From assembly GCF_012910805.1 (NCBI RefSeq), contig NZ_WTVK01000028.1, positions 1 to 64,000 of the forward strand: DNA of 64,000 nucleotides. The letters run 5' to 3'. Under the pieces are notes generated by a model. It ran no database searches and was not told the DNA's origin. It worked only from the letters and a program-made list of their open reading frames with translations. Within the stretch, counting starts at the first letter, position 1; the number at the start of each line of letters is the position of its first letter. The stretch is from Aromatoleum evansii. GTDB taxonomy: Bacteria > Pseudomonadota > Gammaproteobacteria > Burkholderiales > Rhodocyclaceae. The translations under genes and the position numbers were made by a program. Below are positions 25,667 through 35,568 of this stretch, in pieces.

Positions 25667-25724
25667 CCGAGGAGCGCTGCGAGACGTTCGTCCCAGGCTC
25701 GGCTATCCGGAACTGCGCTCACCT
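25667..25724 (+). ncRNA. S-adenosylhomocysteine (SAH) riboswitch
   Basis: The sequence matches the SAH riboswitch core: CCGAG (25667-25671) pairs with CTCGG (25698-25702), and GAGCGC (25672-25677) forms the pseudoknot with GCGCTC (25715-25720), around the conserved GAGGAGCGCTGCGA. A hairpin CCCGTG/CACGGG (25728-25744) follows. SAH riboswitches turn on ahcY when the toxic by-product S-adenosylhomocysteine accumulates. The ahcY start is about 80 bases downstream; the sequence between it and the hairpin shows no terminator with a T-tract, so control may be at translation or by an anti-structure I cannot resolve by eye. Confidence 0.9.
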
Positions 25725-25802
25725 TAACCCGTGCCGGGCACGGGGTGACGAGGTGAGTCCACCCGCAGCACCCCTTCCCGGCCACACGTTCAAGGAGTTC
25801 AC

Positions 25803-27215
<1,413 letters not shown>

Positions 27216-27227
27216 TCGGAGCGTGCC

Positions 27228-28061
27228 ATGGCGAAAACCGAAATTTCGATCGAGTTCTTCCCTCCGCAGACGCCCGACGGTGACGAGAAGCTGCGCGCGA
27301 CGCGCGACAAGCTCGCGCACCTGAAGCCCGCCTTCTTCTCGGTGACCTACGGTGCCGGGGGATCGACGCGCGAGCGCACCTTCGCCGCGGTCAAGGAGAT
27401 CGCCGCGAAGGGCTTCGAGGCCGCACCGCACCTGTCGTGCATCGGCTCGACCCGCGCCGGTATCCGCGAAATCCTCTCCGACTACGCCGCGGCCGGCATC
27501 CGGCGCATCGTCGCGCTGCGCGGCGACCTGCCTTCCGGCGTCGGCGATCCGGGCGAATTCCGCTATGCGAACGAGCTGGTGGAGTTCATCCGCGCCGAAA
27601 CCGGCGACCGCTTCCGCATCGAGGTCGCGGCCTACCCGGAATGGCACCCGCAGGCGAGAAGCCCGCAGGACGACCTGCAGGCCTTCAAGCGCAAGGTCGA
27701 GGCCGGCGCAAACTCGGCGATCACGCAGTACTTCTACAACGCCGAAGCCTATCTGCACTACGTCGATGCGGTGCGTGCGATGGGTCTGGACACGCCCATC
27801 GTGCCCGGGATCATGCCGATCGTGAGCTTCTACAAGCTCGCGCGCTTCTCCGACGCCTGCGGCGCCGAGATCCCGCGCTGGATGCGGCGCAAGTTCGAGT
27901 CCTACGGCGACGACACCGAGTCCATCCGCGCCTTCGGGCTCGACGTGGTGACCGCGCTGTGCGAGCGCCTGCTGGCGAACGGCGCCCCGGGGCTGCACTT
28001 CTACAGCATGAACCAGGCCAGCCTCACGACGGCCATCTGCGAGCGCCTCAAGCTCGTCTGA
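27228..28061 (+). CDS. metF: methylenetetrahydrofolate reductase
   Basis: A 277-residue flavoprotein that reduces 5,10-methylenetetrahydrofolate to 5-methyl-THF, the methyl donor for methionine synthase. Family segments are ISIEFFPPQTPDGDEKL at the N-terminus, FSVTYGAGGSTRERTF, IVALRGDLPSG, SAITQYFYNAEAY and PIVPGIMPIVSF, and the C-terminus GAPGLHFYSMNQA. Length is slightly shorter than E. coli MetF, as is common. It lies 12 bases after ahcY, so the riboswitch probably controls both and would coordinate SAH removal with remethylation. Confidence 0.97.
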   Translation: MAKTEISIEFFPPQTPDGDEKLRATRDKLAHLKPAFFSVTYGAGGSTRERTFAAVKEIAAKGFEAAPHLSCIGSTRAGIREILSDYAAAGIRRIVALRGDLPSGVGDPGEFRYANELVEFIRAETGDRFRIEVAAYPEWHPQARSPQDDLQAFKRKVEAGANSAITQYFYNAEAYLHYVDAVRAMGLDTPIVPGIMPIVSFYKLARFSDACGAEIPRWMRRKFESYGDDTESIRAFGLDVVTALCERLLANGAPGLHFYSMNQASLTTAICERLKLV

Positions 28062-28082
28062 GCGAGCACGGCGGCCAGCCCT

Positions 28083-28138
28083 GTGGGAGCGGCTTCAGCC
28101 GCGAACGGACGCTGATTCGCGGCTGAAGCCGCTCCCAC
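28083..28138. repeat. REP-like palindrome, copy 3
   Basis: Arms GTGGGAGCGGCTTCAGCCGC and the exact reverse complement, with a short spacer. It lies between metF and the convergent chemoreceptor gene, where it might also serve as a transcript-stabilising or terminating hairpin. Confidence 0.93.
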
Positions 28139-28166
28139 GGCGAGGCACCGACTGCAGCGGCCGGCC

Positions 28167-29270
28167 TCAGCTTGCCGCTGCACTCACGCCGTTCGCAATG
28201 TCCTGCAGGCAGTCCAGCACTTCCATGCTCGCGGCCTCCATCGCCGCGATGTCCTGCAACCCCGACTGGCTATCGCCCGAAAGCAGACGCTCGAGACCGC
28301 GCCGACCGCTCTCATGCACGCGCGCGTGCGGGGCTTCCAGCCTCCGGTACGCCGGCAGGGACGCGAAGCGCTTGCCCGGCCCCTCGTAATACCACTGGCC
28401 GAGCCGGCACTTGTGGTGGCTGGAGAACTCCTCCGGACGCTTCGCGGAATTGCCCGACGCGGCCTTGTACACTTCCATCTTGAAGATCAGGTGGTCGAGC
28501 TTGGCCAGTTCGACGAAGCTGCGCACCGCCGCGCCCTCCATCATGTCCCCCATTTCACGCGACAGGCCGAACAGCTCGGTCATGCTGCCGCGCGCGCTGC
28601 GCCCGTCTTCGGCGGCTTCGGACGCCTTGCCGGCGAGCGTCTGGATCATCGCCTGCGTCTGCCCGGTCTCGCCCTGGATCGCGCCGACCAGTTCGGAGAT
28701 CTCGTTCGTCGCCGCCGCGGTGCGCTCCGCTAGCTTGCGCACCTCGTCGGCCACGACCGCGAAGCCGCGGCCCTGCTCGCCCGCGCGGGCGGCCTCGATG
28801 GCCGCGTTCAGGGCGAGCAGGTTGGTCTGATCGGCGATCTCGCGGATCAGGCGCACGATCCCGTCGATCTGGCTCGCCCGCTGGTTGAGCTGATGCACGG
28901 AGTCGACCGTGCCGCGGGTTTCCTCTGCGAGGCCGTCCAGGCTCGCCGAGATGCGCTCGATGGCCGCCGCGCTGTCGCTCGCAGACTGCGTCGCGCGCTG
29001 GGCGACATCATGCTGCTGCTTCAAGCCGTCGGCGAGCTGGCTGAACGTACCCTGCACCGACACCAGCGATTCGCCGTAGCTCTTCAGGTTGCCGAACAGC
29101 GCGTCCAGCGTTCCGGTGCGCTGCGCACCGGCCTCCATCTCGCCGCGTTGCCGCGCGAGCTCTTCCTCCAGCCGGTTCGAACGCGCCCGCTCGCGCTCCA
29201 GCGCCTCCTTGCTCGCGGCAAGCTCCTGCCTCAGCGCCGCAAGCTCCGCCCCTCTGCCAAACCATCCCAT
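28167..29270 (-). CDS. soluble methyl-accepting chemoreceptor with CZB domain
   Basis: A 367-residue cytosolic chemoreceptor without membrane segments. Residues about 7-50 form a coiled coil ([24 protein letters not shown]). The signalling domain contains the hairpin tip [40 protein letters not shown]. The C-terminal CZB zinc-binding domain has [26 protein letters not shown] and HARVH with the expected His/Cys zinc ligands. CZB receptors can sense zinc or oxidants such as hypochlorous acid; the ligand here is unknown. The ATG at 29270 has GGAAGG just upstream and is preferred over 29291. No chemotaxis genes are adjacent. Confidence 0.9.
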   Translation of the reverse strand: MGWFGRGAELAALRQELAASKEALERERARSNRLEEELARQRGEMEAGAQRTGTLDALFGNLKSYGESLVSVQGTFSQLADGLKQQHDVAQRATQSASDSAAAIERISASLDGLAEETRGTVDSVHQLNQRASQIDGIVRLIREIADQTNLLALNAAIEAARAGEQGRGFAVVADEVRKLAERTAAATNEISELVGAIQGETGQTQAMIQTLAGKASEAAEDGRSARGSMTELFGLSREMGDMMEGAAVRSFVELAKLDHLIFKMEVYKAASGNSAKRPEEFSSHHKCRLGQWYYEGPGKRFASLPAYRRLEAPHARVHESGRRGLERLLSGDSQSGLQDIAAMEAASMEVLDCLQDIANGVSAAAS

Positions 29271-29447
29271 GTCCTTCCCCCTTGACTTCATCCATCCGCA
29301 AGCCGGAGCCGTGCCGGCTCCGGAAAAATCCCTTCAACCAGGTTATCGGCAGAAAAGCTATGCCATTTAGTCTAATCGGATTTTCTTATGTAGATCCGGC
29401 TTGGCACGCACGCAGCCCCCCGGGACAGAAGGGAAGGACGGCGATCA

Positions 29448-29475
29448 TTGACGAGGCTCCGACTACGACTATATA
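29448..29475 (+). promoter_or_regulatory. putative sigma-70 promoter for the DUF1326-DUF2182 pair
   Basis: TTGACG (29448-29453) and TATATA (29470-29475) with 16-base spacing, in the 335-base gap between the chemoreceptor gene and the DUF1326 gene. The stretch 29340-29480 is unusually AT-rich for this window. The leader would be about 120 bases. Confidence 0.5.
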
Positions 29476-29605
29476 TGTAGAGTGAGACGCAATCTCACCC
29501 ACCCCGACAGGGCGGTATCCGCATCCTCCGCCGACCGCCTCCCCGGTCGCTACGGCCGCCTGCACACGACCGCCCCCTGGCCAACCCGACTACAAGGAGA
29601 ACATC

Positions 29606-30208
29606 ATGGCCTACCGGATCGAAGGACGACTGCTGGAAGTGTGCACCTGCAAGGCGATCTGCCCGTGCTGGATCGGTGACGACCCCGACGGCGGCACCTG
29701 CGATGGCACGCTCGCCTGGCACATCGACAAGGGCGAGGTCGGCGGCACCGACGTGTCGGGCCTCACCTTCGGCATGCTGGCACACATCCCCGGCAACGTT
29801 CTGAAGGGCAACTGGCGCGCCCTCGCCTTCGTGGATGAACGCGCGAGCCCGGCGCAGGAAGAGGCCCTGCTCTCGGTATTCACCGGCAAACTCGGCGGGC
29901 CGGTCGCGGATCTCGCACAACTGGTCGGCGAAGTGGTCGGGGTGGAACGCGTCGGGATCGAGTTCGACGTCAAGGAAGGCTCGGGGCGCCTGCGCATCGG
30001 CAATGTCGTCGCCGCCGACCTCGAATGCGCACGCGGACCTGGCGAGCGCCCGACGGTGATGAGCGACACGATCTTCTCGACGATTCCCGGCTCGCCGGCC
30101 TACATCGGCCGCGCACCGCTCTATCGTGCACAGTCGGAACCGCTCGGCATCAAGGTCGACCTGAGCGGCTACAACTCGGTGCAAGGCGCCTTCTGCTTCC
30201 AGGCCTGA
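29606..30208 (+). CDS. DUF1326 domain-containing protein
   Basis: A 200-residue cytosolic protein of the DUF1326 family. The N-terminus MAYRIEGRLLEVCTCKAICPCWIGDDPDGGTC contains five cysteines in CTC and CPC type pairs, which suggests metal or thiol chemistry. The remainder is a beta-rich domain (GTLAWHIDKGEVGG, GRLRIGNVVAADLECARGPG, LSGYNSVQGAFCFQA). Function is unknown. An AAGGAG site lies seven bases before the ATG. The DUF2182 membrane-protein gene follows after 29 bases; the two families are commonly adjacent, which implies a shared function that remains undetermined. Confidence 0.85.
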   Translation: MAYRIEGRLLEVCTCKAICPCWIGDDPDGGTCDGTLAWHIDKGEVGGTDVSGLTFGMLAHIPGNVLKGNWRALAFVDERASPAQEEALLSVFTGKLGGPVADLAQLVGEVVGVERVGIEFDVKEGSGRLRIGNVVAADLECARGPGERPTVMSDTIFSTIPGSPAYIGRAPLYRAQSEPLGIKVDLSGYNSVQGAFCFQA

Positions 30209-30237
30209 CCCCCGTAACCGCCCGATTTTCCGAGTCC

Positions 30238-31035
30238 ATGGCCGCGGCGCAAGCTCCGCTGCGCGCGATCTCCCGGCGCGACACCTTCACCGTCGCGCTG
30301 GGAGCGCTTGTGCTCGCCGCGTGGGCGGCCCTGTGGCTGTGGGAGCGCTCGCCCTACGGACGCTACCTCAACCATGCCGAACTCGGCGGCCTCGCGCATG
30401 CCGCGTCGGCCGATGCGGTGCTGGCGCAGTCGGCCCTGTACGTCGGCGGCTGGCTGTTGATGACGATCGCGATGATGCTGCCGACGACGCTGCCGCTGCT
30501 CGACGCCTTCCGCCGCATGACCGCGTTGCGCGACGACCGCCGCCGGTTGCTCGCCCTGGTGATCGCGAGCTACCTCGGCGTATGGCTCGCGGCGGGCGCC
30601 GCGATGCATCTGTTCGATTTCGGCCTGCACGAAGCCTTCGAGCACTTCGCCTGGCTGCAGGCCAATGCATGGGTATTCGGCGCCGCGCCGCTGTTGCTGG
30701 CCGGCGCCTTCCAGTTCTCGGACCTCAAGCACCGTTGCCTCGAGCGTTGTCGTGCGCCGGTCGGCTTCGTCATCCAGCACTGGCGCGGTGGCAGCCCCGC
30801 GCTCCAGTCGCTGGCGATCGGCGCACACCATGGCCTCTTCTGCGTCGGCTGCTGCTGGGCGCTGATGCTGCTGATGTTCGCAGTCGGCACCGGCAGCATC
30901 GGCTGGATGCTCGCGCTCGGCGCCGTGATGGCGATCGAGAAGAACCTGAGCTGGGGTCGCCGCCTCAGCGCGCCGCTGGGCATCGCGCTGCTGCTGTGGG
31001 GCGGCGCGATCGCCTTGTCGCAGTTGCTTGCCTGA
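30238..31035 (+). CDS. DUF2182 integral membrane protein
   Basis: A 265-residue membrane protein with six to seven helices. The core segment LMTIAMMLPTTLPLLDAFRRM is typical of DUF2182 (annotated elsewhere as predicted metal-binding integral membrane protein). It also contains SDLKHRCLERCRAP and GAHHGLFCVGCCWALMLLMFAVG, with conserved His/Cys residues that could bind a metal near the membrane surface. It ends GIALLLWGGAIALSQLLA. The ATG at 30238 follows 29 bases after the DUF1326 stop. Role unknown. Confidence 0.83.
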   Translation: MAAAQAPLRAISRRDTFTVALGALVLAAWAALWLWERSPYGRYLNHAELGGLAHAASADAVLAQSALYVGGWLLMTIAMMLPTTLPLLDAFRRMTALRDDRRRLLALVIASYLGVWLAAGAAMHLFDFGLHEAFEHFAWLQANAWVFGAAPLLLAGAFQFSDLKHRCLERCRAPVGFVIQHWRGGSPALQSLAIGAHHGLFCVGCCWALMLLMFAVGTGSIGWMLALGAVMAIEKNLSWGRRLSAPLGIALLLWGGAIALSQLLA

Positions 31036-31051
31036 CCCCGCGAGCGGCCGC

Positions 31052-31348
31052 TCACCCCATGCCGTGACGGCGCATCCAGGCGTGGAAGTCGCGCTTCGCC
31101 ACCGCACCACGCAGGCGCCCCAGATGCAGCACGAGGTTCTCGACCATGGTGTGCGCCGCGATCGCGGCCATGACCTCCAGCCGGTCCTCGGCGCTCATGC
31201 CGTGCTCGGCGAGCCGGTGGTCGATGTCGCAAAAATGGCGCGCCATCAGGCTGCGCGCCTCCTGCTCGCCGATGGCGAGGTCGCCGAAATCGATATGATC
31301 CTCGGCTTCGATCTCGGCGATCAGTGACTCGACGGATTCTGGCGTCAT
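31052..31348 (-). CDS. hypothetical protein, four-helix type
   Basis: A 98-residue acidic, helical protein with no recognised domain: MTPESVESLIAEIEAEDHID, then LAIGEQEARSLMARHFCDID and a C-terminus of RDFHAWMRRHGMG. Conserved-looking histidines (HID, RHFC, HRLAEH, HTMVEN, HLGRL) may be metal ligands, but this is speculation. The ATG at 31348 has AGGTCC about eight bases upstream. It lies convergent to the DUF2182 gene and 67 bases downstream of a DMT transporter gene on the same strand. Confidence 0.62.
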   Translation of the reverse strand: MTPESVESLIAEIEAEDHIDFGDLAIGEQEARSLMARHFCDIDHRLAEHGMSAEDRLEVMAAIAAHTMVENLVLHLGRLRGAVAKRDFHAWMRRHGMG

Positions 31349-31415
31349 GGCAGGACCTCGCACGGACGGTGACACCCCGTTGGACAGCCGCAGCTCGCCA
31401 CGAGTTGCGCCCCCG

Positions 31416-32306
31416 TCAGCGCCGCGCCATCACCAGCACACCGGCGATCACCAGCGCCGCCCCGGCGAGTTGGGACAGGCCCAGCACCTCGTCGAGCAGC
31501 AGCCAGCCGAGGAAGATCGTCACAACCGGGCCCAGCGTCCCCATCAGCGACACCGGCCCGGCACCGAGGCGACGGATCGCCTCCGACACGAGCCACACCG
31601 GCGCCACCGTCGACATGAGCGCCATCGCCACGCCCAACGCATACACCTGCCACGGCTGATCAAGCGCCGAGACGGGCCGCAGAGCGAAGAACTGGCCGAT
31701 GCACAGCACGCACGCGACGCTCGTCGCGAAAGCGGTCACGCGCATCGCGCCGAGCCGGCCGACGACCTGGCCGTTGCCCATCAGGTACAGCGCGTAGGAC
31801 AGGGCGCTCGCGAACACCAGCGCGCCGCCGATTGCCACATCCCGCGCATCGCCGGCGACGTGCAGGTCGTGCCCCACCGCCAGCCCGATGCCGCAGTAGC
31901 ACAGTGCCAGCGCCGCCAGCGTACGCCGGCCGATCGGCTTGGCCAGGAAGAGCGCCGACAGGACGATCACCAGCGTCGGATACAGGAACAGGATCAGGCG
32001 CTCGAGCGCAGCGGTGATGTAGCGCAGGCCGAGAAAGTCGAGATAGCTCGACAGGTAGTAGCCGGAAAATCCCAACGCGGCCATCCACAGCCAGTCGCGC
32101 CCGTCCATGCGGTGCGTGGCGCGCGCGTCGGCGACCAGCCCCATCACGACGAAGAAGGGCAAGGACAGTCCCATGCGCAGCGCGAGCAGGGTCTCCGCGT
32201 CCACGCCATGGCGGTACGCGAGCTTGACGAAGATCGCCTTGAACGAGAATCCGATCGCACCGAGCGTCGCGAACAGCAGCCCGGCACGATTCGAGGCGAG
32301 GCTCAT
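31416..32306 (-). CDS. DMT-family (EamA) transporter
   Basis: A 296-residue inner-membrane protein with ten predicted helices arranged as two EamA repeats. It starts MSLASNRAGLLFATLGAIGFSFKAIFVKLAYRHG. The second repeat ends LLLDEVLGLSQLAGAALVIAGVLVMARR, the usual family C-terminus. Members export or import metabolites such as amino acids or nucleotides; no substrate can be inferred. It lies 18 bases from the HerA-like ATPase gene on the same strand. Confidence 0.85.
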   Translation of the reverse strand: MSLASNRAGLLFATLGAIGFSFKAIFVKLAYRHGVDAETLLALRMGLSLPFFVVMGLVADARATHRMDGRDWLWMAALGFSGYYLSSYLDFLGLRYITAALERLILFLYPTLVIVLSALFLAKPIGRRTLAALALCYCGIGLAVGHDLHVAGDARDVAIGGALVFASALSYALYLMGNGQVVGRLGAMRVTAFATSVACVLCIGQFFALRPVSALDQPWQVYALGVAMALMSTVAPVWLVSEAIRRLGAGPVSLMGTLGPVVTIFLGWLLLDEVLGLSQLAGAALVIAGVLVMARR

Positions 32307-32324
32307 CCGCTCAGTTTCGACGCC

Positions 32325-33863
32325 TCATCGGCGGCGTCCGCCCAACAGCGAGCCCAGCAGCCCGCGAACGATCTCGCGGCCGACGGAGCTGCCGATCGTG
32401 CGCACGACGGTCTTCGCAGCGATCTCGACCAGCCCCTCGCGCTTGCCGCCGCGCGGCCCGGTCGAGCCGAACAGGATGTCGCCCATGCCGCCCAGCGCGC
32501 CGCCGCCCGTCATGCCGCCGCCCTCCTGCGCCCCGGCAGGCGCCTGACCCGCGGGCGCTCCGGCGGACGCTCCACCCGCGCCGGCGCCAGCCTGTGCGCG
32601 CAGCATCTCGTAGGCCGATTCGCGGTCGAGCAGCTTCTCGTAATGACCGTACAGCACCGAGCCCTCGATCGCGGCACGGCGCTCGTCCGCCGTCATCGGA
32701 CCGAGACGTGACGCCGGCGCGATCACGAAGGCGCGTTCGACCACCTCGGGGCGGCCCTTGTCGTCGAGGAAAGACACCAGCGCCTCGCCGACGCCCAGTT
32801 CGGTGATTGCGGTCGCCGCGTCGAAGGCCGGATTCGCGCGCATCGTCTCCGCGGCGGTCTTCACCGCCTTCTGGTCGCGCGGCGTGAAGGCGCGTAGCGC
32901 ATGCTGCACGCGGTTGCCGAGCTGGCCGAGCACGGTCTCGGGCACGTCGAGCGGGTTCTGCGTCACGAAATACACGCCCACGCCCTTCGAGCGGATCAGA
33001 CGCACGACCTGCTCGACCTTCTCGACCAGCGCCTTGGGCGCGTCGTTGAACAGCAGGTGCGCCTCGTCGAAGAAGAACACCAGCTTGGGCTTGTCCATGT
33101 CGCCGACTTCGGGCAACTGCTCGAACAGCTCCGCCAGCATCCACAGCAGGAAGGTCGAATACAGCTTTGGCGAGTGGTAGAGCTTTTCCGCGGCGAGGAT
33201 GTTGATCACGCCGCGCCCCTCGCCGTCCGTCTGGATCAGGTCGGCGAGGTCCAGCATCGGCTCGCCGAAAAAGCTGTCGCCGCCTTCCTGCTCGAGCGCG
33301 AGCAGGCCGCGCTGGATCGCGCCGATCGAAGCCGCCGACACGTTGCCGTACTCGGTCGTGAAGGACTTCGCGTTGTCGCCCACATGCTGGATCATCGCGC
33401 GCAGGTCCTTGAGGTCGAGCAGCAGCATGCCGTTGTCATCGGCGATCTTGAACACCAGCTGCAGCACGCCAGCCTGCGTGTCGTTGAGGTTCAGCAGGCG
33501 CGCAATGAGCAGCGGCCCCATGTCGGAGATCGTCGCCCGCACGGGATGGCCGAGATCGCCGAAGACGTCCCAGAACACCACCGGATTCGCACGCGGCGTG
33601 TATTCGGTGATGCCCAGCGCGGCGAGGCGCTGCATGAGCTTGTCGGACGCGACGCCGGCCGCGCCGGCCCCCGACAGGTCGCCCTTCACGTCGGCCATGA
33701 ACACCGGCACGCCGATGGACGAAAAAGCCTCGGCCATCTTCTGCAGCGTCACGGTCTTGCCGGTACCGGTCGCCCCGGTGATCAGGCCGTGGCGGTTGGC
33801 CAGGCGGGGCAACAGGGTGATGTCCTTGTTGGTGTTCTTTGCGATCAGCAGCGGCTCGGCCAT
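32325..33863 (-). CDS. HerA/YjgR-like ATPase (DUF853)
   Basis: A 512-residue P-loop ATPase of the FtsK/HerA superfamily, like E. coli YjgR. Walker A is [11 protein letters not shown] near residue 30 and Walker B is [15 protein letters not shown] near residue 260. Further conserved blocks are [52 protein letters not shown] and [22 protein letters not shown] low-complexity Gly/Ala/Pro stretch occupies residues about 425-460. Function is uncertain (proposed DNA-related motor). No NurA-like nuclease is adjacent. Confidence 0.88.
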   Translation of the reverse strand: MAEPLLIAKNTNKDITLLPRLANRHGLITGATGTGKTVTLQKMAEAFSSIGVPVFMADVKGDLSGAGAAGVASDKLMQRLAALGITEYTPRANPVVFWDVFGDLGHPVRATISDMGPLLIARLLNLNDTQAGVLQLVFKIADDNGMLLLDLKDLRAMIQHVGDNAKSFTTEYGNVSAASIGAIQRGLLALEQEGGDSFFGEPMLDLADLIQTDGEGRGVINILAAEKLYHSPKLYSTFLLWMLAELFEQLPEVGDMDKPKLVFFFDEAHLLFNDAPKALVEKVEQVVRLIRSKGVGVYFVTQNPLDVPETVLGQLGNRVQHALRAFTPRDQKAVKTAAETMRANPAFDAATAITELGVGEALVSFLDDKGRPEVVERAFVIAPASRLGPMTADERRAAIEGSVLYGHYEKLLDRESAYEMLRAQAGAGAGGASAGAPAGQAPAGAQEGGGMTGGGALGGMGDILFGSTGPRGGKREGLVEIAAKTVVRTIGSSVGREIVRGLLGSLLGGRRR

Positions 33864-33931
33864 TTCGGTTGCCTCTCTTGTCTTGTTCGGTCAGTGCGAA
33901 TTGAGTGTAACAGCGGCACGACGCGCACCGC

Positions 33932-34567
33932 TCAGGGCGGCGAGCGGAAATCGCACAGGGCGACGCAGCGCTCGTAGGCGTCGTCGCAGGCGGCGTTGCG
34001 CGGGGCACAGGCCCGCAGCCGCTCGCCGCAGCCGCGCACACAGGCATTCCATTCGGGCTGAGCCGGGGTCGGCCGCGTGAGCAGGCGCCGGGCTGCGCCT
34101 TCGGCGGTGCAGCTGCGCAGCGCGAAGGTCCGCGGCGGCCCCGGGATGAGCGCCCATTCGTCGGTGGAAAACTGCAATTCGCGTTCGAGTGCGTCGATGC
34201 GCGCCGCATCGAGCAGGCCGGAACGCAGCAGCGACTCCAGACCGTGACAGTCGGCGCGCCGCACATCGGCCTCCGTGCGTGCGCCATCGACCGCCTGACT
34301 GAGGTTGTGGCGGGCGCATTCATGCGCGAACAGGAACAGGCGCGACTCCGGCGTCAGCCGCGGAAGCAGCGTCTCGTTGTAACGGATCTCGGGCGCAGCC
34401 CCGGAGCGGCTCACGACCACCCCCTCGAGCGCAGGATCGCTCACCGCGGCCACTGCGCGGCCGGCGGCATCGGTGCAGCCGTGGTAGCTCGTGTGTTCCT
34501 GGGCAAACGCCCCTCCCCCCGCGCACAGCTGCGCGATTACCGCGCCCAGCATGAGCTTCCGCCGCAT
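33932..34567 (-). CDS. exported hypothetical protein with HExxxH motif
   Basis: A 211-residue protein with a signal peptide (MRRKLMLGAVIAQLCAGGGAFAQ). Its most notable segment is SRLFLFAHECARHNLSQAVD (residues about 75-94). Related exported proteins that I recall have HECGHH, a zinc-protease HExxH; here the second histidine is displaced by one (HECARH), so catalysis is doubtful. The C-terminal third has six cysteines in a CxxxC pattern (CVRGCGERLRACAPRNAAC, CDDAYERCVALC), consistent with disulfides. A GGGAGGGA site precedes the ATG at 34567. It is transcribed away from yebC and ends 68 bases before the HerA-like gene. Confidence 0.68.
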   Translation of the reverse strand: MRRKLMLGAVIAQLCAGGGAFAQEHTSYHGCTDAAGRAVAAVSDPALEGVVVSRSGAAPEIRYNETLLPRLTPESRLFLFAHECARHNLSQAVDGARTEADVRRADCHGLESLLRSGLLDAARIDALERELQFSTDEWALIPGPPRTFALRSCTAEGAARRLLTRPTPAQPEWNACVRGCGERLRACAPRNAACDDAYERCVALCDFRSPP

Positions 34568-34749
34568 CGTCCCTCCCGTTCCCGCCAAGCCGGCCTTCCG
34601 GCAAGGGCAGTCGAAAAATAATGACAGGAATCTACCAGAGGCGGCCGGCTTCGGCACGGATCGCCGCCGGTGAAGATGGGTGCGGCACGCGGGTATAATG
34701 CGCGCGGTTCAGTTCATTCAACGCCACCCGGCAGGATTCGAGGTTTTTT

Positions 34750-35478
34750 ATGGCTGGTCATTCCAAATGGGCCAACATCCAGCACCGCAAGGGCCGTCAG
34801 GACGCGAAGCGGGGCAAGGTCTTCACCAAGCTGATCAAGGAAATCACCGTCGCCGCGCGCATGGGCGGGGGCGATCCGAACTTCAACCCGCGCCTGCGCC
34901 TCGCCGTCGATAACGCGAAGACGCAGAACATGCCGGGCGAGAACATCGACCGCGCGATCAAGCGCGGCACCGGCGAACTCGAGGGCGTGAGCTACGAGGA
35001 AGTGCGCTATGAAGGCTACGGCATCGCCGGCGCCGCGGTGATGGTCGACTGCCTCACCGACAACAAGACGCGCACCGTCGCCGACGTGCGCCACGCCTTC
35101 TCCAAGTACGGCGGCAACATGGGCACCGACGGCTGCGTGGCGTTCCAGTTCAAGCACTGCGGCCAGCTGATGTTCGCCCCGGGCACGAGCGAGGATGCGC
35201 TGATGGAAGCCGCGCTGGAAGCCGGCGCCGAGGACGTCATCCCCAACGATGACGGCTCGATCGAAGTCGTCACCGCCCCGTACGAGTTCTCCGCCGTGAA
35301 GGAAGCGCTCGAGAAGGCCGGTTTCAAGGCCGAGTTCGGTGAAGTCACGATGAAGCCGCTCAACGAGACCGAACTCGAAGGCGACGACGCGCTGCGCATG
35401 CAGAAGCTGCTCGACGCACTCGACGCGCTCGACGACGTGCAGAACGTGTACACCTCGGCGGTGATCGACGAGGAATAA
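34750..35478 (+). CDS. yebC: YebC/PmpR-family regulatory protein
   Basis: A 242-residue protein of the YebC family: [32 protein letters not shown] at the N-terminus, [40 protein letters not shown] and [11 protein letters not shown] near the end. Members have been described as transcriptional regulators and, more recently, as factors that relieve ribosome stalling. A TATAAT at 34694-34699 is a likely -10 box. In many betaproteobacteria yebC precedes ruvC; here ruvC is 11.5 kb away. A strong bidirectional terminator follows. Confidence 0.95.
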   Translation: MAGHSKWANIQHRKGRQDAKRGKVFTKLIKEITVAARMGGGDPNFNPRLRLAVDNAKTQNMPGENIDRAIKRGTGELEGVSYEEVRYEGYGIAGAAVMVDCLTDNKTRTVADVRHAFSKYGGNMGTDGCVAFQFKHCGQLMFAPGTSEDALMEAALEAGAEDVIPNDDGSIEVVTAPYEFSAVKEALEKAGFKAEFGEVTMKPLNETELEGDDALRMQKLLDALDALDDVQNVYTSAVIDEE

Positions 35479-35519
35479 GCCCCTCATCTCGCTCCGCGCG
35501 CGACGCGGAGCACCCAAAG

Positions 35520-35547
35520 AAACAGGGCCGGATATCCGGCCCTGTTT
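35520..35547. terminator. bidirectional intrinsic terminator, perfect palindrome
   Basis: AAACAGGGCCGG at 35520-35531 is mirrored exactly by CCGGCCCTGTTT at 35536-35547 around ATAT. A-rich and T-rich flanks on both sides make it functional in both directions. It ends yebC (plus) and the cytochrome/frd run (minus). Confidence 0.9.
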
Positions 35548-35568
35548 GCTTTCAGGCTGCCAGCGGCG

